Shown piece by piece: positions 51,219 to 58,990 of a stretch of 64,000 bases of DNA. A program made the translations under genes and the position numbers. Within the stretch, counting starts at the first letter, position 1, and the number at the start of each line of letters is the position of its first letter. The notes under the pieces were generated by a model. The model ran no database searches and was not told the origin of the DNA. It worked only from the letters and a program-made list of their open reading frames with translations. Origin of the DNA: an uncultured Collinsella sp. (GTDB lineage: Bacteria; Actinomycetota; Coriobacteriia; Coriobacteriales; Coriobacteriaceae); NCBI GenBank assembly GCA_958433005.1, contig CAUAWV010000001.1, positions 1 to 64,000 of the forward strand. The letters are read 5' to 3'.

Positions 51219-51270
51219 GCAGCCGCCACAATGGGGGCAGGTACCTTTGAGGTGGATTGGGCCCGGTTTA

Positions 51271-51325
51271 TCTCAATCTGTAACAGGTAGAGACGATTTA
51301 GCCCGCTAGATGTTACAGATCGAGA
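51271..51325. terminator. Hairpin between convergent ATPase and DUF4867 genes
   Basis: TCTCAATCTGTAACA (51271-51285) pairs with TGTTACAGATCGAGA (51311-51325) with a single G-T wobble; no T-run. A worn GGGAC-type hairpin lies just before it (about 51230-51256). Confidence 0.5.
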
Positions 51326-51334
51326 CGGAAGATT

Positions 51335-51979
51335 CTAGTCCACGGCGATGTCGAGGTTCTTGCCGACGAGGCCCACGTAGCCGCCTTCGGCTGCCTTGGG
51401 GCTGTCGGCGTGGCAGAGGACCCACTTGTCGGCCTTCCAGTAGCAGTAGCTGTCACCGGCGGCAGGCATGTCGGCTGCAGCCTCGGGGCGCGGACCATTG
51501 GTGCCGGCGGGCAGCGCAACCATCACCTGGAAGCCGCCATCGTCGACCATGCACGGCGTGTAGTGGAGCGTGGTGTTGAAGACTTCGACGACCGTACCCG
51601 CCGGCACGCGGAACGCCTTGACGCACGCGGTGTCGAGCTTGCCGTCCTCGATCTCCCAGCGATGCGCCACGAGCAGGATAAAGTCGCGGGCGCCCAGGTT
51701 AAACTCGCTGACGCGGTGATACTCCAGGCAGTTGAGGCGTGTGTTGTGGCCGTTGCACCAGCCGAGCTGGAAGGGACGACCGCCAAACATGAGAAAGCCC
51801 AGCTTATCGGCATCCTTGACGCCCTCGAGCTCCGGCGCACTTGCTACGTACTTGCTGCCCTCGGGAATGGGCGTGGCAGAGAGCGCCTCGAGCACGGGCG
51901 ACGTGAGCTCGGACGGAACGTTATCCCAAACGTTGCCATAGGATTTGAACTCGGGATCGTTGACAGAGTAGATATGCAT
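51335..51979 (-). CDS. DUF4867 family protein
   Basis: A 214-residue soluble protein, mostly beta-strand (MHIYSVNDPEFKSYGNV, GWCNGHNTRLNCLEYHRVSEFNLGARDFILL, VFNTTLHYTPCMVDDGGFQVMVALP), suggesting a cupin-like fold with His/Glu metal-type residues (HNTRLNCLEYH, LHYTP). DUF4867 genes tend to accompany sugar-isomerase and FGGY-kinase genes, and such an operon is 1 kb away here. AGGAG before the ATG at 51979, and a minus-strand TAGAAT at 52014-52019 is a good -10. Function not established. Confidence 0.85.
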   Translation of the reverse strand: MHIYSVNDPEFKSYGNVWDNVPSELTSPVLEALSATPIPEGSKYVASAPELEGVKDADKLGFLMFGGRPFQLGWCNGHNTRLNCLEYHRVSEFNLGARDFILLVAHRWEIEDGKLDTACVKAFRVPAGTVVEVFNTTLHYTPCMVDDGGFQVMVALPAGTNGPRPEAAADMPAAGDSYCYWKADKWVLCHADSPKAAEGGYVGLVGKNLDIAVD

Positions 51980-52013
51980 GTTCACTCCTGTTCGTTTATG
52001 TGACAGTACGAAC

Positions 52014-52019
52014 ATTCTA
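52014..52019 (-). promoter_or_regulatory. Likely -10 element for the DUF4867 gene
   Basis: Minus-strand TAGAAT, 35 nt before the start at 51979. A palindrome (ATGAGCG...CGCTCAT, 52028-52048) lies just upstream and may be an operator or part of the luxS terminator region. Confidence 0.5.
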
Positions 52020-52062
52020 GAACAAACATGAGCGATTTTAAACGCTCATCCCGACCACTTAA

Positions 52063-52094
52063 CAAAAAGGCGCCCCCGCGCAAGCGAAGGCGCT
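52063..52094 (-). terminator. Terminator after luxS
   Basis: On the minus strand a six-pair stem (AGCGCC with GGCGCC, 52089-52094 and 52069-52074) is followed by TTTTTG. It lies about 30 nt after the luxS stop. Confidence 0.6.
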
Positions 52095-52123
52095 CAATGC
52101 GCGCGTTTTGGGCGATAAAGCCC

Positions 52124-52612
52124 TTATGCCTGCTGATAGTGCAGGTGCTTCTCGTCGATATCGGCCAGGTCACGGTCGAGATAGCGGCGCGCGAGCCAGT
52201 TTGCCATGGGGAGGTTCTGGTCCAGGTAGTTGCCGCACTCCTCGGGAGCGGCGCCGGGGACATCACCCTCAAAGTCAGCGACGAACTCGAACAGCTCGCG
52301 TACGAGCGGCAAGATCTCCTCGCTCGTCAGCTCGCCAAAGACAACCAGGTAAAAGCCCGTGCGGCAGCCCATGGGGCCAAAGTAAACGATACGACTCGAC
52401 CACTCGGCATGATTGCGAAGGAACGTCGCGCCCAGGTGCTCGATGGTGTGGCACTCGGCCGTGTTCATGACCGGCTCCTTGTTGGGCGTGGTCAGGCGCA
52501 GGTCAAAGGTGGTGACGGCGGCGCCGGTCGCCGGATCGCGGTCGATGCGGCTCACATACACGCCGGGCTCGAGCAGCAGATGGTCAACGGAAAAACTCGC
52601 GATGCGCTCCAT
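52124..52612 (-). CDS. luxS: S-ribosylhomocysteine lyase LuxS
   Basis: A 162-residue LuxS of normal length with the metal ligands His55 and His59 in CHTIEHL and Cys126 in EECGNY, and the catalytic Cys83 in GPMGCRTGFY. It splits S-ribosylhomocysteine into homocysteine and DPD, the precursor of autoinducer-2, in the activated-methyl cycle. GAGAGGA before the ATG. It lies after the sugar-kinase operon but behind its own terminator, so it is probably transcribed alone. Confidence 0.97.
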   Translation of the reverse strand: MERIASFSVDHLLLEPGVYVSRIDRDPATGAAVTTFDLRLTTPNKEPVMNTAECHTIEHLGATFLRNHAEWSSRIVYFGPMGCRTGFYLVVFGELTSEEILPLVRELFEFVADFEGDVPGAAPEECGNYLDQNLPMANWLARRYLDRDLADIDEKHLHYQQA

Positions 52613-52633
52613 GGCAGATCCTCTCGGTAGTCA

Positions 52634-52726
52634 ATTTGGGACGGGGCACTTTTAGCTGGTTCGAATGGTCGCACCAATCATACCAGTCAAAAAAGCCCCG
52701 TCCCAAATGAGCTGCCCGGGACGGGG
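52634..52726 (-). terminator. Terminator of the isomerase-transketolase-kinase operon, with extra arm
   Basis: On the minus strand CCCCGTCCC (52718-52726) pairs with GGGACGGGG (52696-52704), followed by CTTTTTTG, an efficient terminator. A third segment further on (52634-52647) is a 14-base exact complement of 52695-52708, so the arm can pair two ways. This belongs to the GGGAC hairpin family. Confidence 0.8.
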
Positions 52727-52776
52727 ATCAATGAGTGTTTAATCCCCAGAAAAATCCTTGGGTGCCGCGCAGCCGC

Positions 52777-54267
52777 CTAGGCAGTGTATGCAATTGTTGA
52801 TTTGACGGCATGGCGCCAGCCGGCGATCTTTTTGGCTCGTTCGTCGGCAGACATGGCAGGCTCCACGATGCCGCGGGCGCCGTAGACGTCAACGACGTCG
52901 CGCGTGTACATACCCAGCGCAATGCCGCAGGCCCAGGCCGCGCCCAGACCGCTCATCTCGTCGTTGCTCGCAATGCGGATGGGCGAGCCGACCAGATCGC
53001 TCTCAAACTGCATCAGGTACGCGTCGCGCGTGGGACCGCCGTCAACACGAAGCTCGGCCAGCGCCGCGCCCGAATCCTCGACCATCGCATCGATGACGTC
53101 GAAGATCTGATAGGCGATCGACTCATCGGCAGCCTTCACGAACTCCGCACGGCCCGTGGTGCGTGTCATGCCAAAGACGCAGCCCTCGGCATCGCTCGCC
53201 CAGTGCGGCGCGCCCAGGCCAGTGAACGCCGGCACAAAGTAGACGCGGCTCGCCGGATTGGCGGCGTAGCACAGGTCGGTGACTTCCTCGGGATTGTTGA
53301 TGAGCTCCAGGTCGTCGCGCAGCCATGTCTTAACGGCGCCGGCGTAGCTCACGTTGCCCTCGAGCACGTACTCGGTCACGCCGTCCATACGCCACGCAAG
53401 CGAGCTCGAAAGCCCGTGTGAGCTGGCAACGAACTCGTCGCCAACGTTCATCATGACCGAGCTGCCGGTACCATAGGTCGCCTTGGCCATGCCGCGGCTG
53501 TGGCAGCCCTGCGCAAACAGGGCCGCATGGCTATCGCCCAGCACGCCGTGCACCGGCACGGGAGCCGGCAAAAAGCCACCCAGGTCCGTTGTGCCAAACA
53601 GGCCATCGGAATCGGTCACCTGCGGCAGGCAGGCAGGATCGACACCAAAAGCCTCGCACACCGGCTCGCTCCAGCAGCCACGGCGCAGGTCAAAGAGCTG
53701 CGTGCGGCTGGCATTGGACCAGTCGCAGCGGAACTCCGCGCCGCCCGTGAGCGTCCAGACCACCCAGGCATCGATGGTGCCCAGGCACAGCTCGCCCGCT
53801 GCAGCGGCCTCGGCAGCCGCAGGAACGTTCTCGAGGATCCAAGCCATCTTGCCCGCCGGGTAGTAGGGCGAGAGCACTAGACCCGTCGTGTCGCGCACCA
53901 GCTCGGCCACGCCCTCGCGCGCGGCCAGCTCGTCGCACAGCTCGCGGGCGCGGGCGCACTGCCACACCACGGCGTCGCACAGCGGCTCGCCCGTCGTGCG
54001 CCTCCAGGCAACGGTAGTCTCGCGCTGGTTGGAAATACCGATGCCGGCGATGTCGGCCGGATCGACCCCAGTCTCCTCCACCACGGCGCGCGCCACGGCC
54101 AGCACGTTGGCGGCGATCTCGGCCGGATCATGACTCACCCAGCCGGCCTCGTTGACAATCTGGCGATGTGAGCGGTCGGCGCGATGGATCAGATGGCCGC
54201 CCTCGTCCACCAGCAGCGCCTTCGTGCCCTGCGTGGACTGGTCGATACCGATGATGTAGCGGCCCAT
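52777..54267 (-). CDS. FGGY-family carbohydrate kinase
   Basis: A 496-residue kinase resembling glycerol and pentulose kinases: ATP/substrate motifs IGIDQSTQGTKALLVDE, GIGISNQRETTVAWRR, GTGSSVMMNVGDEF and the FGGY signature region VDGGPTRDAYLMQFESDLVG. It phosphorylates a sugar or polyol. In this operon (isomerase, split transketolase) the likely substrate is a ketopentose, not glycerol. Start 54267 (MGRYIIG) is used; a ribosome site AAAGGGGTGGCC precedes it. Last gene of the operon; a 15-bp hairpin separates it from the transketolase gene. Confidence 0.92.
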   Translation of the reverse strand: MGRYIIGIDQSTQGTKALLVDEGGHLIHRADRSHRQIVNEAGWVSHDPAEIAANVLAVARAVVEETGVDPADIAGIGISNQRETTVAWRRTTGEPLCDAVVWQCARARELCDELAAREGVAELVRDTTGLVLSPYYPAGKMAWILENVPAAAEAAAAGELCLGTIDAWVVWTLTGGAEFRCDWSNASRTQLFDLRRGCWSEPVCEAFGVDPACLPQVTDSDGLFGTTDLGGFLPAPVPVHGVLGDSHAALFAQGCHSRGMAKATYGTGSSVMMNVGDEFVASSHGLSSSLAWRMDGVTEYVLEGNVSYAGAVKTWLRDDLELINNPEEVTDLCYAANPASRVYFVPAFTGLGAPHWASDAEGCVFGMTRTTGRAEFVKAADESIAYQIFDVIDAMVEDSGAALAELRVDGGPTRDAYLMQFESDLVGSPIRIASNDEMSGLGAAWACGIALGMYTRDVVDVYGARGIVEPAMSADERAKKIAGWRHAVKSTIAYTA

Positions 54268-54286
54268 GGCCACCCCTTTCAAAACG

Positions 54287-54319
54287 AATGTGACAAAGGG
54301 ACGGTCCCTTTGTCACATT
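54287..54319. repeat. Hairpin of the GGGAC family inside the operon
   Basis: AATGTGACAAAGGGA (54287-54301) pairs perfectly with TCCCTTTGTCACATT (54305-54319) around a CGG loop. It sits in the 56-bp gap between the transketolase C-subunit and kinase genes, where it could limit expression of the kinase. Confidence 0.9.
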
Positions 54320-54323
54320 CCAG

Positions 54324-55265
54324 TTACTCTGCGGGCAGGAACTCGGCGACCGTCTTGGCGATTCCCTCGCCCGTCAGGCCGTAGTGCGCAAAGACCTCGG
54401 GGCTCGTGCCGGTGATGACCGGCGCGTCGGGCAGGCTCAGGCACTTGACCGGACGCGGGCAATGCTCGCCCACGACCTGCGCGACCATGGAACCCAGGCC
54501 GCCGAAGGGGCTGTGCTCCTCGACGGTCACGACAGCGCGCGTAGCCCCGGCGGCCTCGATCACGGCCTCGGTATCGAGCGGCTTGACGCAGTACATGTCG
54601 AGCACCGTTGCCGAGATGCCCTGCTCGGCCAGCAGGTCGGCGGCGTCAACGGCATGGCGGACCATCTCGCCGGTAGCGACAATCGTCACATCGGTGCCGC
54701 GACGCACCCAGGTGGCACGGTCCATCTGGAACGGGCACTCGTCCTCGGTATACACGTCCTCGACCGGGTTGCGGCCCACGCGGATGTAGGCCGGCTTGTT
54801 GTCGACAACCAGGGCGCGCACGAGCTCGGCAGTCTGGAAACGATCGCTCGGCAGATATACGCGCATGTTGGGAATCGCGCTCATGGCAGCGATATCCTGT
54901 GCGGAGTGATGGCTCATGCCCAAGGCGCCGTAGGAGACGCCACCCGAGATACCGATGAGCTTGACGTTGGTGTTGGAGTACGAGACGTCGACCTTGCACT
55001 GCTCATACGAGCGCGTGGTCACAAAGGACGCCGGCGAGGCGGCCCAGGCCTTCTTGCCGCACGAAGCCATGCCGGCGGCAATGCTCACCAGGTCCTGCTC
55101 GGCGATGCCGACCTCGACGGACTGCTGGGGATACTGATCGAAGAACGGCGTGAGCGATGCGGAGCCACGGGAGTCGGAGCACAGGACGACGATGTCTTTA
55201 TCGGTCTCGGCGGCCTCGAGCAGCGTGTCGCAGATAACCTTGCGGTTGGCGATCTTGTTAGCCAT
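54324..55265 (-). CDS. Transketolase, C-terminal subunit
   Basis: A 313-residue protein holding the pyrimidine-binding domain (SVEVGIAEQDLVSIAAGMAS, with the catalytic Glu; SHHSAQDIAAM) and the C-terminal domain (ATGEMVRHAVDAADLLAEQGI). This is the second half of a split transketolase. The ATG overlaps the stop of the N-terminal subunit gene by eight bases, which ensures equal synthesis. It moves two-carbon units between sugar phosphates with thiamine diphosphate. Confidence 0.93.
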   Translation of the reverse strand: MANKIANRKVICDTLLEAAETDKDIVVLCSDSRGSASLTPFFDQYPQQSVEVGIAEQDLVSIAAGMASCGKKAWAASPASFVTTRSYEQCKVDVSYSNTNVKLIGISGGVSYGALGMSHHSAQDIAAMSAIPNMRVYLPSDRFQTAELVRALVVDNKPAYIRVGRNPVEDVYTEDECPFQMDRATWVRRGTDVTIVATGEMVRHAVDAADLLAEQGISATVLDMYCVKPLDTEAVIEAAGATRAVVTVEEHSPFGGLGSMVAQVVGEHCPRPVKCLSLPDAPVITGTSPEVFAHYGLTGEGIAKTVAEFLPAE

Positions 55266-56094
55266 TGATGGCCTCCTTATGGGCAGCGAAATCGGCGATG
55301 ATCTGGGCATATTCCTCATCGTTGGGCAGGTGATGATGCCAGGCGGCCTTGTCCTCCATAATGGGCGAGCCATAGCCCTTCACCGTGTTGAGAATGATGA
55401 CCGTGGGCTTTCCCTTGGTCTCGGCCGCAAGCGTCAGCGCGGCGTCAATGGCCTGGATGTCGTTGCCCGGAATGGAAAGCACGTTCCAGCCGAAGGCAGC
55501 CCAGCGCTCCTCCTGCGAATCCTGCTTCATGACGTCCTCGGTGCTGCCGCTGATCTGCAGGCGGTTGCGGTCCACGAGCGCGCACAGGTTATCGAGCTGG
55601 TAGTTGCCACCGCTCATGGCGCCTTCCCAGACCGAGCCCTCGGCAAGCTCGCCGTCGCCCATGATGGTGTAGACGCGGTAGTCGCGGCCGTCCATCTTGC
55701 CGGCAAGCGCCATGCCCACGGCCACGGGCAGACCGTGACCCAACGAGCCGGAGTTCATCTCGATGCCCTTGAGCTTGTTGTTGGGGTGACCGATGTAGGG
55801 GCTGCCGAACTTGGAGAAGCGGGCCTTGACGTCGTCGAGGTCCAGATAGCCCTCGTGGCACAGCACCGCATAGTAGGCCTCCATGGCGTGGCCCTTAGAG
55901 AGCACAAAGCGGTCGCGGTTGGGGTCGTCGACGGTCTCGGGCGAAATGTTGAGGTGGTTGGCATAGAGGGTCATGAGGGCGTCGATCACCGACATGTCGC
56001 CGCCGATGTGGCCGCCGGCGCCAGCCATGATGATATCGACGCAATCGCGGCGAAGATCCCAACGCAGGGACTCAAGCTCTTCGATAGTTGCCAT
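55258..56094 (-). CDS. Transketolase, N-terminal subunit
   Basis: A 278-residue protein with the thiamine-diphosphate motif GDGELAEGSVWEGAMSGGNYQLDN and the substrate-binding histidines in AGGHIGGDMS and LGHGLPVAVGMA. It pairs with the product of the overlapping next gene to form one transketolase. Split transketolases are common in pentose operons; a two-subunit form acts on apulose 4-phosphate in the known apiose pathway. GAGGAGA before the ATG, two bases after the isomerase stop. Confidence 0.93.
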   Translation of the reverse strand: MATIEELESLRWDLRRDCVDIIMAGAGGHIGGDMSVIDALMTLYANHLNISPETVDDPNRDRFVLSKGHAMEAYYAVLCHEGYLDLDDVKARFSKFGSPYIGHPNNKLKGIEMNSGSLGHGLPVAVGMALAGKMDGRDYRVYTIMGDGELAEGSVWEGAMSGGNYQLDNLCALVDRNRLQISGSTEDVMKQDSQEERWAAFGWNVLSIPGNDIQAIDAALTLAAETKGKPTVIILNTVKGYGSPIMEDKAAWHHHLPNDEEYAQIIADFAAHKEAING

Positions 56095-56096
56095 TT

Positions 56097-57497
56097 CTAC
56101 TCTCCTCGCAGGTAGGCTTTGACGTCTTCTTCAATCGGGTCGTATAGGTCGGGCTGGATGCCGATGTACTTGCACGCCTCGTAGAGCACCGGCACCACGT
56201 TGGCGTGAATGGCGACGCAGTGGTGGATGTAGGGGCCCTCGACGATCTTGGCCTCGAGGCGCTTGAGGTTGTCGACCTCAACCCACAGGTAGGTGCCCAT
56301 GCCGGCCGGCCCGTCGATACCGTGGGCGTTGCCGAGCAGCAGCGAATACTCGCCGTTGTCGCCATCAAAGCGGGCAAGGGTGAGGTCGCCGTGCTTGGCC
56401 TCGGCCGTCAGCGCGCCGGGGTGATCGAAAGCCAGCGGGTAGGTGAGCTTGGGCTTGACAGCCGCGCAGCTGCAGGGCCAGGGGCCGCAGTGCTGCAGCA
56501 GCTCGCCGTTCTCGTTATCGGGATGCCGCACGGTCCAGTCGGCAAACATGCCGCGGTGACGGCCCAGGTCGGCGGCCTCGACCATCAGCGCGGTAATGGC
56601 GCCGTGGACATCGGTCTCGCACACGACGGGGATACCCATCTCATTGAGGATGGCGTTGGCGGCGCAGGGCATAATGCCCAGCTCGTCCTGCAGGGCGTTC
56701 CAGCACTGGATGGCGCCGGCGTTGCAGCCGTACTTATCGACCAGGCGCTTCATAGCGATAGCGAGCCCTGCGACCGCGGGGACCTTGTCCTCGGGGATGC
56801 AGATCTCAAAGCTGTCGCGAATGTGGTCGAGCATGGCGGACATGGCCTGCTCGTCGGCCTGGGCGTCGCGCACGGCCTGAACAAGTTCGGTCATGGGGAT
56901 GGGCGAAAGCTGAATATTGAACTTCTCGAGCAGCTCGCCCTCGTTGCACATGGTGGACCAGAAGTCGAACGGACGGGTGGCCATCTGCAGGATGCGGGTG
57001 TGCTTGAAGGTCTTGACCACGTTGCACACGGCCAAAAAGTCCCAGACGCCGCGCTCGAACTCGGGATCGGTCAGGCGGCAGTTGGTCATATAGGTAAAGG
57101 GAACCTGGAAGCGGCGCAGGACCTTGCCAGTGGCAAACAGGCCGCACTGGCTATCACGCAGGCGGGTACCATCGGGCTCGGGGCGCTCGTCGCGCGGGCC
57201 CCACAGCAGCACGGGCAGGCCGAGCTCGCGGGCAAGGCGGGCGCAAACGTACTCGGTGCCAAAGTTGGCGTGGCACAGCATGATGCCGTCGACGCCCTCG
57301 GCGCGGAACTTCTTGACGATAGGCTCGATATGGCTGTCGTCAAACAGCAGGCCCTCGTCGTTGATGTCGTTAATGTCCACAATGTCGACGCCGATCTCGC
57401 GCAGGCGATCGGCCGTCAGGCCGCGATACTTAATCGCGTCCGGCGCGCTAAAAATGCTGCGGCGCGTGGGCACAAAGCCGAGCTTGATTTTATCCAT
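56097..57497 (-). CDS. L-fucose/L-arabinose isomerase-family protein
   Basis: A 466-residue protein with the fold and segments of the fucose/arabinose isomerase superfamily: an N-terminal Rossmann-like part (KLGFVPTRRSIFS, VDGIMLCHANFGTEYVC), a middle part (LGIMPCAANAILNEMGIPVVCETDVHGAITALMVEAA, with Glu and Asp as metal ligands) and HHCVAIHANVVPVLYEACKYIGI near the end. It should interconvert an aldose and a ketose with Mn2+. It is the first gene of the operon with GGGGAGGA before the ATG. Substrate unknown. Confidence 0.87.
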   Translation of the reverse strand: MDKIKLGFVPTRRSIFSAPDAIKYRGLTADRLREIGVDIVDINDINDEGLLFDDSHIEPIVKKFRAEGVDGIMLCHANFGTEYVCARLARELGLPVLLWGPRDERPEPDGTRLRDSQCGLFATGKVLRRFQVPFTYMTNCRLTDPEFERGVWDFLAVCNVVKTFKHTRILQMATRPFDFWSTMCNEGELLEKFNIQLSPIPMTELVQAVRDAQADEQAMSAMLDHIRDSFEICIPEDKVPAVAGLAIAMKRLVDKYGCNAGAIQCWNALQDELGIMPCAANAILNEMGIPVVCETDVHGAITALMVEAADLGRHRGMFADWTVRHPDNENGELLQHCGPWPCSCAAVKPKLTYPLAFDHPGALTAEAKHGDLTLARFDGDNGEYSLLLGNAHGIDGPAGMGTYLWVEVDNLKRLEAKIVEGPYIHHCVAIHANVVPVLYEACKYIGIQPDLYDPIEEDVKAYLRGE

Positions 57498-57523
57498 GTA
57501 CGTCCTCCCCTAGTCACATGTTC

Positions 57524-57583
57524 AGTAAACAGACGCGTGTTTCGTTTTGTTCTGTTTACTAAATGTTTTACTCTTCTGTTTAG
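57524..57583. promoter_or_regulatory. Promoter/operator region of the isomerase operon (GTAAAC motifs)
   Basis: AGTAAACAGACGCGTGTTTCG, reading from 57524, is an imperfect dyad; then TGTTTACT (57553-57560), GTTTTAC (57565-57571) and CTGTTTAG (57576-57583). The same half-sites occur in the 27.4-27.8 kb region and before lacI. It lies 27-90 nt upstream of the isomerase start, where a repressor would block transcription. Confidence 0.6.
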
Positions 57584-57663
57584 AAGTTTAACGCGAAATA
57601 CCCGTGGACGGTAGTGAAATCAGCCTAAACGGTATGTAAACAAACTGAACATACAAGGAGAAC

Positions 57664-57691
57664 AAAAAGGGTCCCGAAGGACCCCCCTTTT
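57664..57691 (-). terminator. Terminator of lacI
   Basis: On the minus strand the stem GGGTCC-TTCG-GGACCC (57669-57684, a stable UUCG tetraloop) is followed by TTTTTG. It lies 63 nt after the lacI stop codon and just before the isomerase operator region. Confidence 0.92.
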
Positions 57692-57753
57692 GAATAGCGT
57701 TGTTTTTACTGCCCTCGCGCGCTTTGACGCGCCGCAAACGATGCTGCCTTCGC

Positions 57754-58764
57754 CTAGATTTCGCGCACGCTCTGGCGCTCGACAAAATACGTCGATACGG
57801 CCGTCTTGCAGGTATAGCTCTTGGGATTGCGGATGTTACCCACCAGGCGGCGCACCGCAATCTCGCCCACCTCGTGCTTGGGAACGTGCACCGTGGTGAG
57901 CGGCGGGTTGGAGAAGGCGCCTAGAGACAGGTCATCAAAGCCGATGATCGAGACATCCTCGGGCACGCGCACGCCGTGTTCGCTCAGCGCGCGCATGGCG
58001 CCCACGGCGAGCACGTCGTTCTCGGCAAAGAAAGCCGTCGGCAGGTCGTCGCGCGAGATGCTGTCGAGCCACGCGCCCATGTCGCGATAAGCGCCCTCGA
58101 GCGTGGTTCCCAGCGTGACGCGCCATGCCGGGTTGGCCTCAAGGTCTGCATCCTCAAGCGCTTGGCGATAGCCGCGCTCGCGATCCTTAAAGTTGCGGAT
58201 GCGAAGGTCGCCTGCTAGGTAGCCAATTTGCTTGTGACCCTTTTCGATAAGGTAATCCACGGCACGCAGTACCGAATCGGTGTTGGCAATGACTACGGCA
58301 TCAAAGTACTGACGGTCGCTCCAACCGTCGAGCACGATCAGGTGGGCGGCAGCGTTGGCGAACAAGGCGTAGTCTTCCTCACCCAGCTCGGTGCCCATCA
58401 ACACGATGGCGGCAGCCGGGTCGGCGATCAGGCCCTCGACCTGCGGGCGCACGGCGTTCAAGTCGCTAAAGTCGAGCGAGACAAAGCTCGTGCTCATGCC
58501 GTGGCGACGCGCCTGGCGCTCCACGCCCTCGATGACCGCGGGGTGAAAGGTGCTCTCGTCCAGGATGGCGCCCGTCTTGCGCGCAAGCACAAACTGAATG
58601 CTCTCGAGTTGCGTCGACTGCTGGTAGCCGAGCGATTGTGCGCACTCCAGGATGACCTTAGCGGTCTCCTCGCTCACGCTGCGCTTGCGGTTGAGCGCGT
58701 TGGACACAGTCGCAGGCGAAAAACCGGTGATGCGGCTGATCTCGCGAACACTTGCTTTAGCCAT
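57754..58764 (-). CDS. LacI-family transcriptional regulator
   Basis: A 336-residue regulator with the LacI headpiece (VREISRITGFSPATVSNALNRKRSVSEETAKVILECAQSLGY split over residues 5-47) and a periplasmic-binding-like sensor domain (60-335; HLIVLDGWSD, PTAFFAENDVLAVGAMRAL, VSIIGFDDLSLGAF). Start 58764 (MAKASVREI) has GGGGGAAC before it. It most likely represses the isomerase operon downstream and, by shared operator-like motifs, the PTS/GH140 locus at 27 kb and itself. The inducer is probably a sugar from that pathway. Confidence 0.94.
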   Translation of the reverse strand: MAKASVREISRITGFSPATVSNALNRKRSVSEETAKVILECAQSLGYQQSTQLESIQFVLARKTGAILDESTFHPAVIEGVERQARRHGMSTSFVSLDFSDLNAVRPQVEGLIADPAAAIVLMGTELGEEDYALFANAAAHLIVLDGWSDRQYFDAVVIANTDSVLRAVDYLIEKGHKQIGYLAGDLRIRNFKDRERGYRQALEDADLEANPAWRVTLGTTLEGAYRDMGAWLDSISRDDLPTAFFAENDVLAVGAMRALSEHGVRVPEDVSIIGFDDLSLGAFSNPPLTTVHVPKHEVGEIAVRRLVGNIRNPKSYTCKTAVSTYFVERQSVREI

Positions 58765-58823
58765 TGTTCCCCCTAGTAACGGTCGCGGTCGAGCATCGTG
58801 GCCTGACCGCCCCGCGACTCGAC

Positions 58824-58882
58824 AACTAAACGACCGCAAATTCAATCTAAACAGAATAGTAAATGTTTAATAGCTAGTTTAG
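58824..58882. promoter_or_regulatory. Promoter region of lacI with GTAAAC-like motifs
   Basis: ACTAAAC (58825-58831), TCTAAACAG (58846-58854), AGTAAATGTTTAAT (58858-58871) and CTAGTTTAG (58874-58882) cluster in an AT-rich stretch 60-120 nt before the lacI start, consistent with autoregulation. Confidence 0.5.
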
Positions 58883-58946
58883 CCTGTTGTCAAGCGAAGT
58901 GGTGCGACTATTCCCCCAACGGGCACATTTACTCGGTAGCTAAAAA

Positions 58947-58979
58947 GCCCCGTCCCAAATTGACTACATGGGGCGGGGC
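58947..58979 (-). terminator. Terminator of the nucleoside hydrolase/ribokinase operon
   Basis: On the minus strand GCCCCGCCCC (58970-58979) pairs with GGGACGGGGC (58947-58956), followed by TTTTTAGC. It carries the GGGAC core like the other small hairpins and lies 12 nt after the hydrolase stop. Confidence 0.88.
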
Positions 58980-58990
58980 GTGAAAAACAT

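Noticed and set aside
55258..55265. Overlap of the two transketolase genes as a frameshift in one gene
   Set aside because: Both halves have proper starts, stops and domain limits, and split transketolases with short overlaps are normal.
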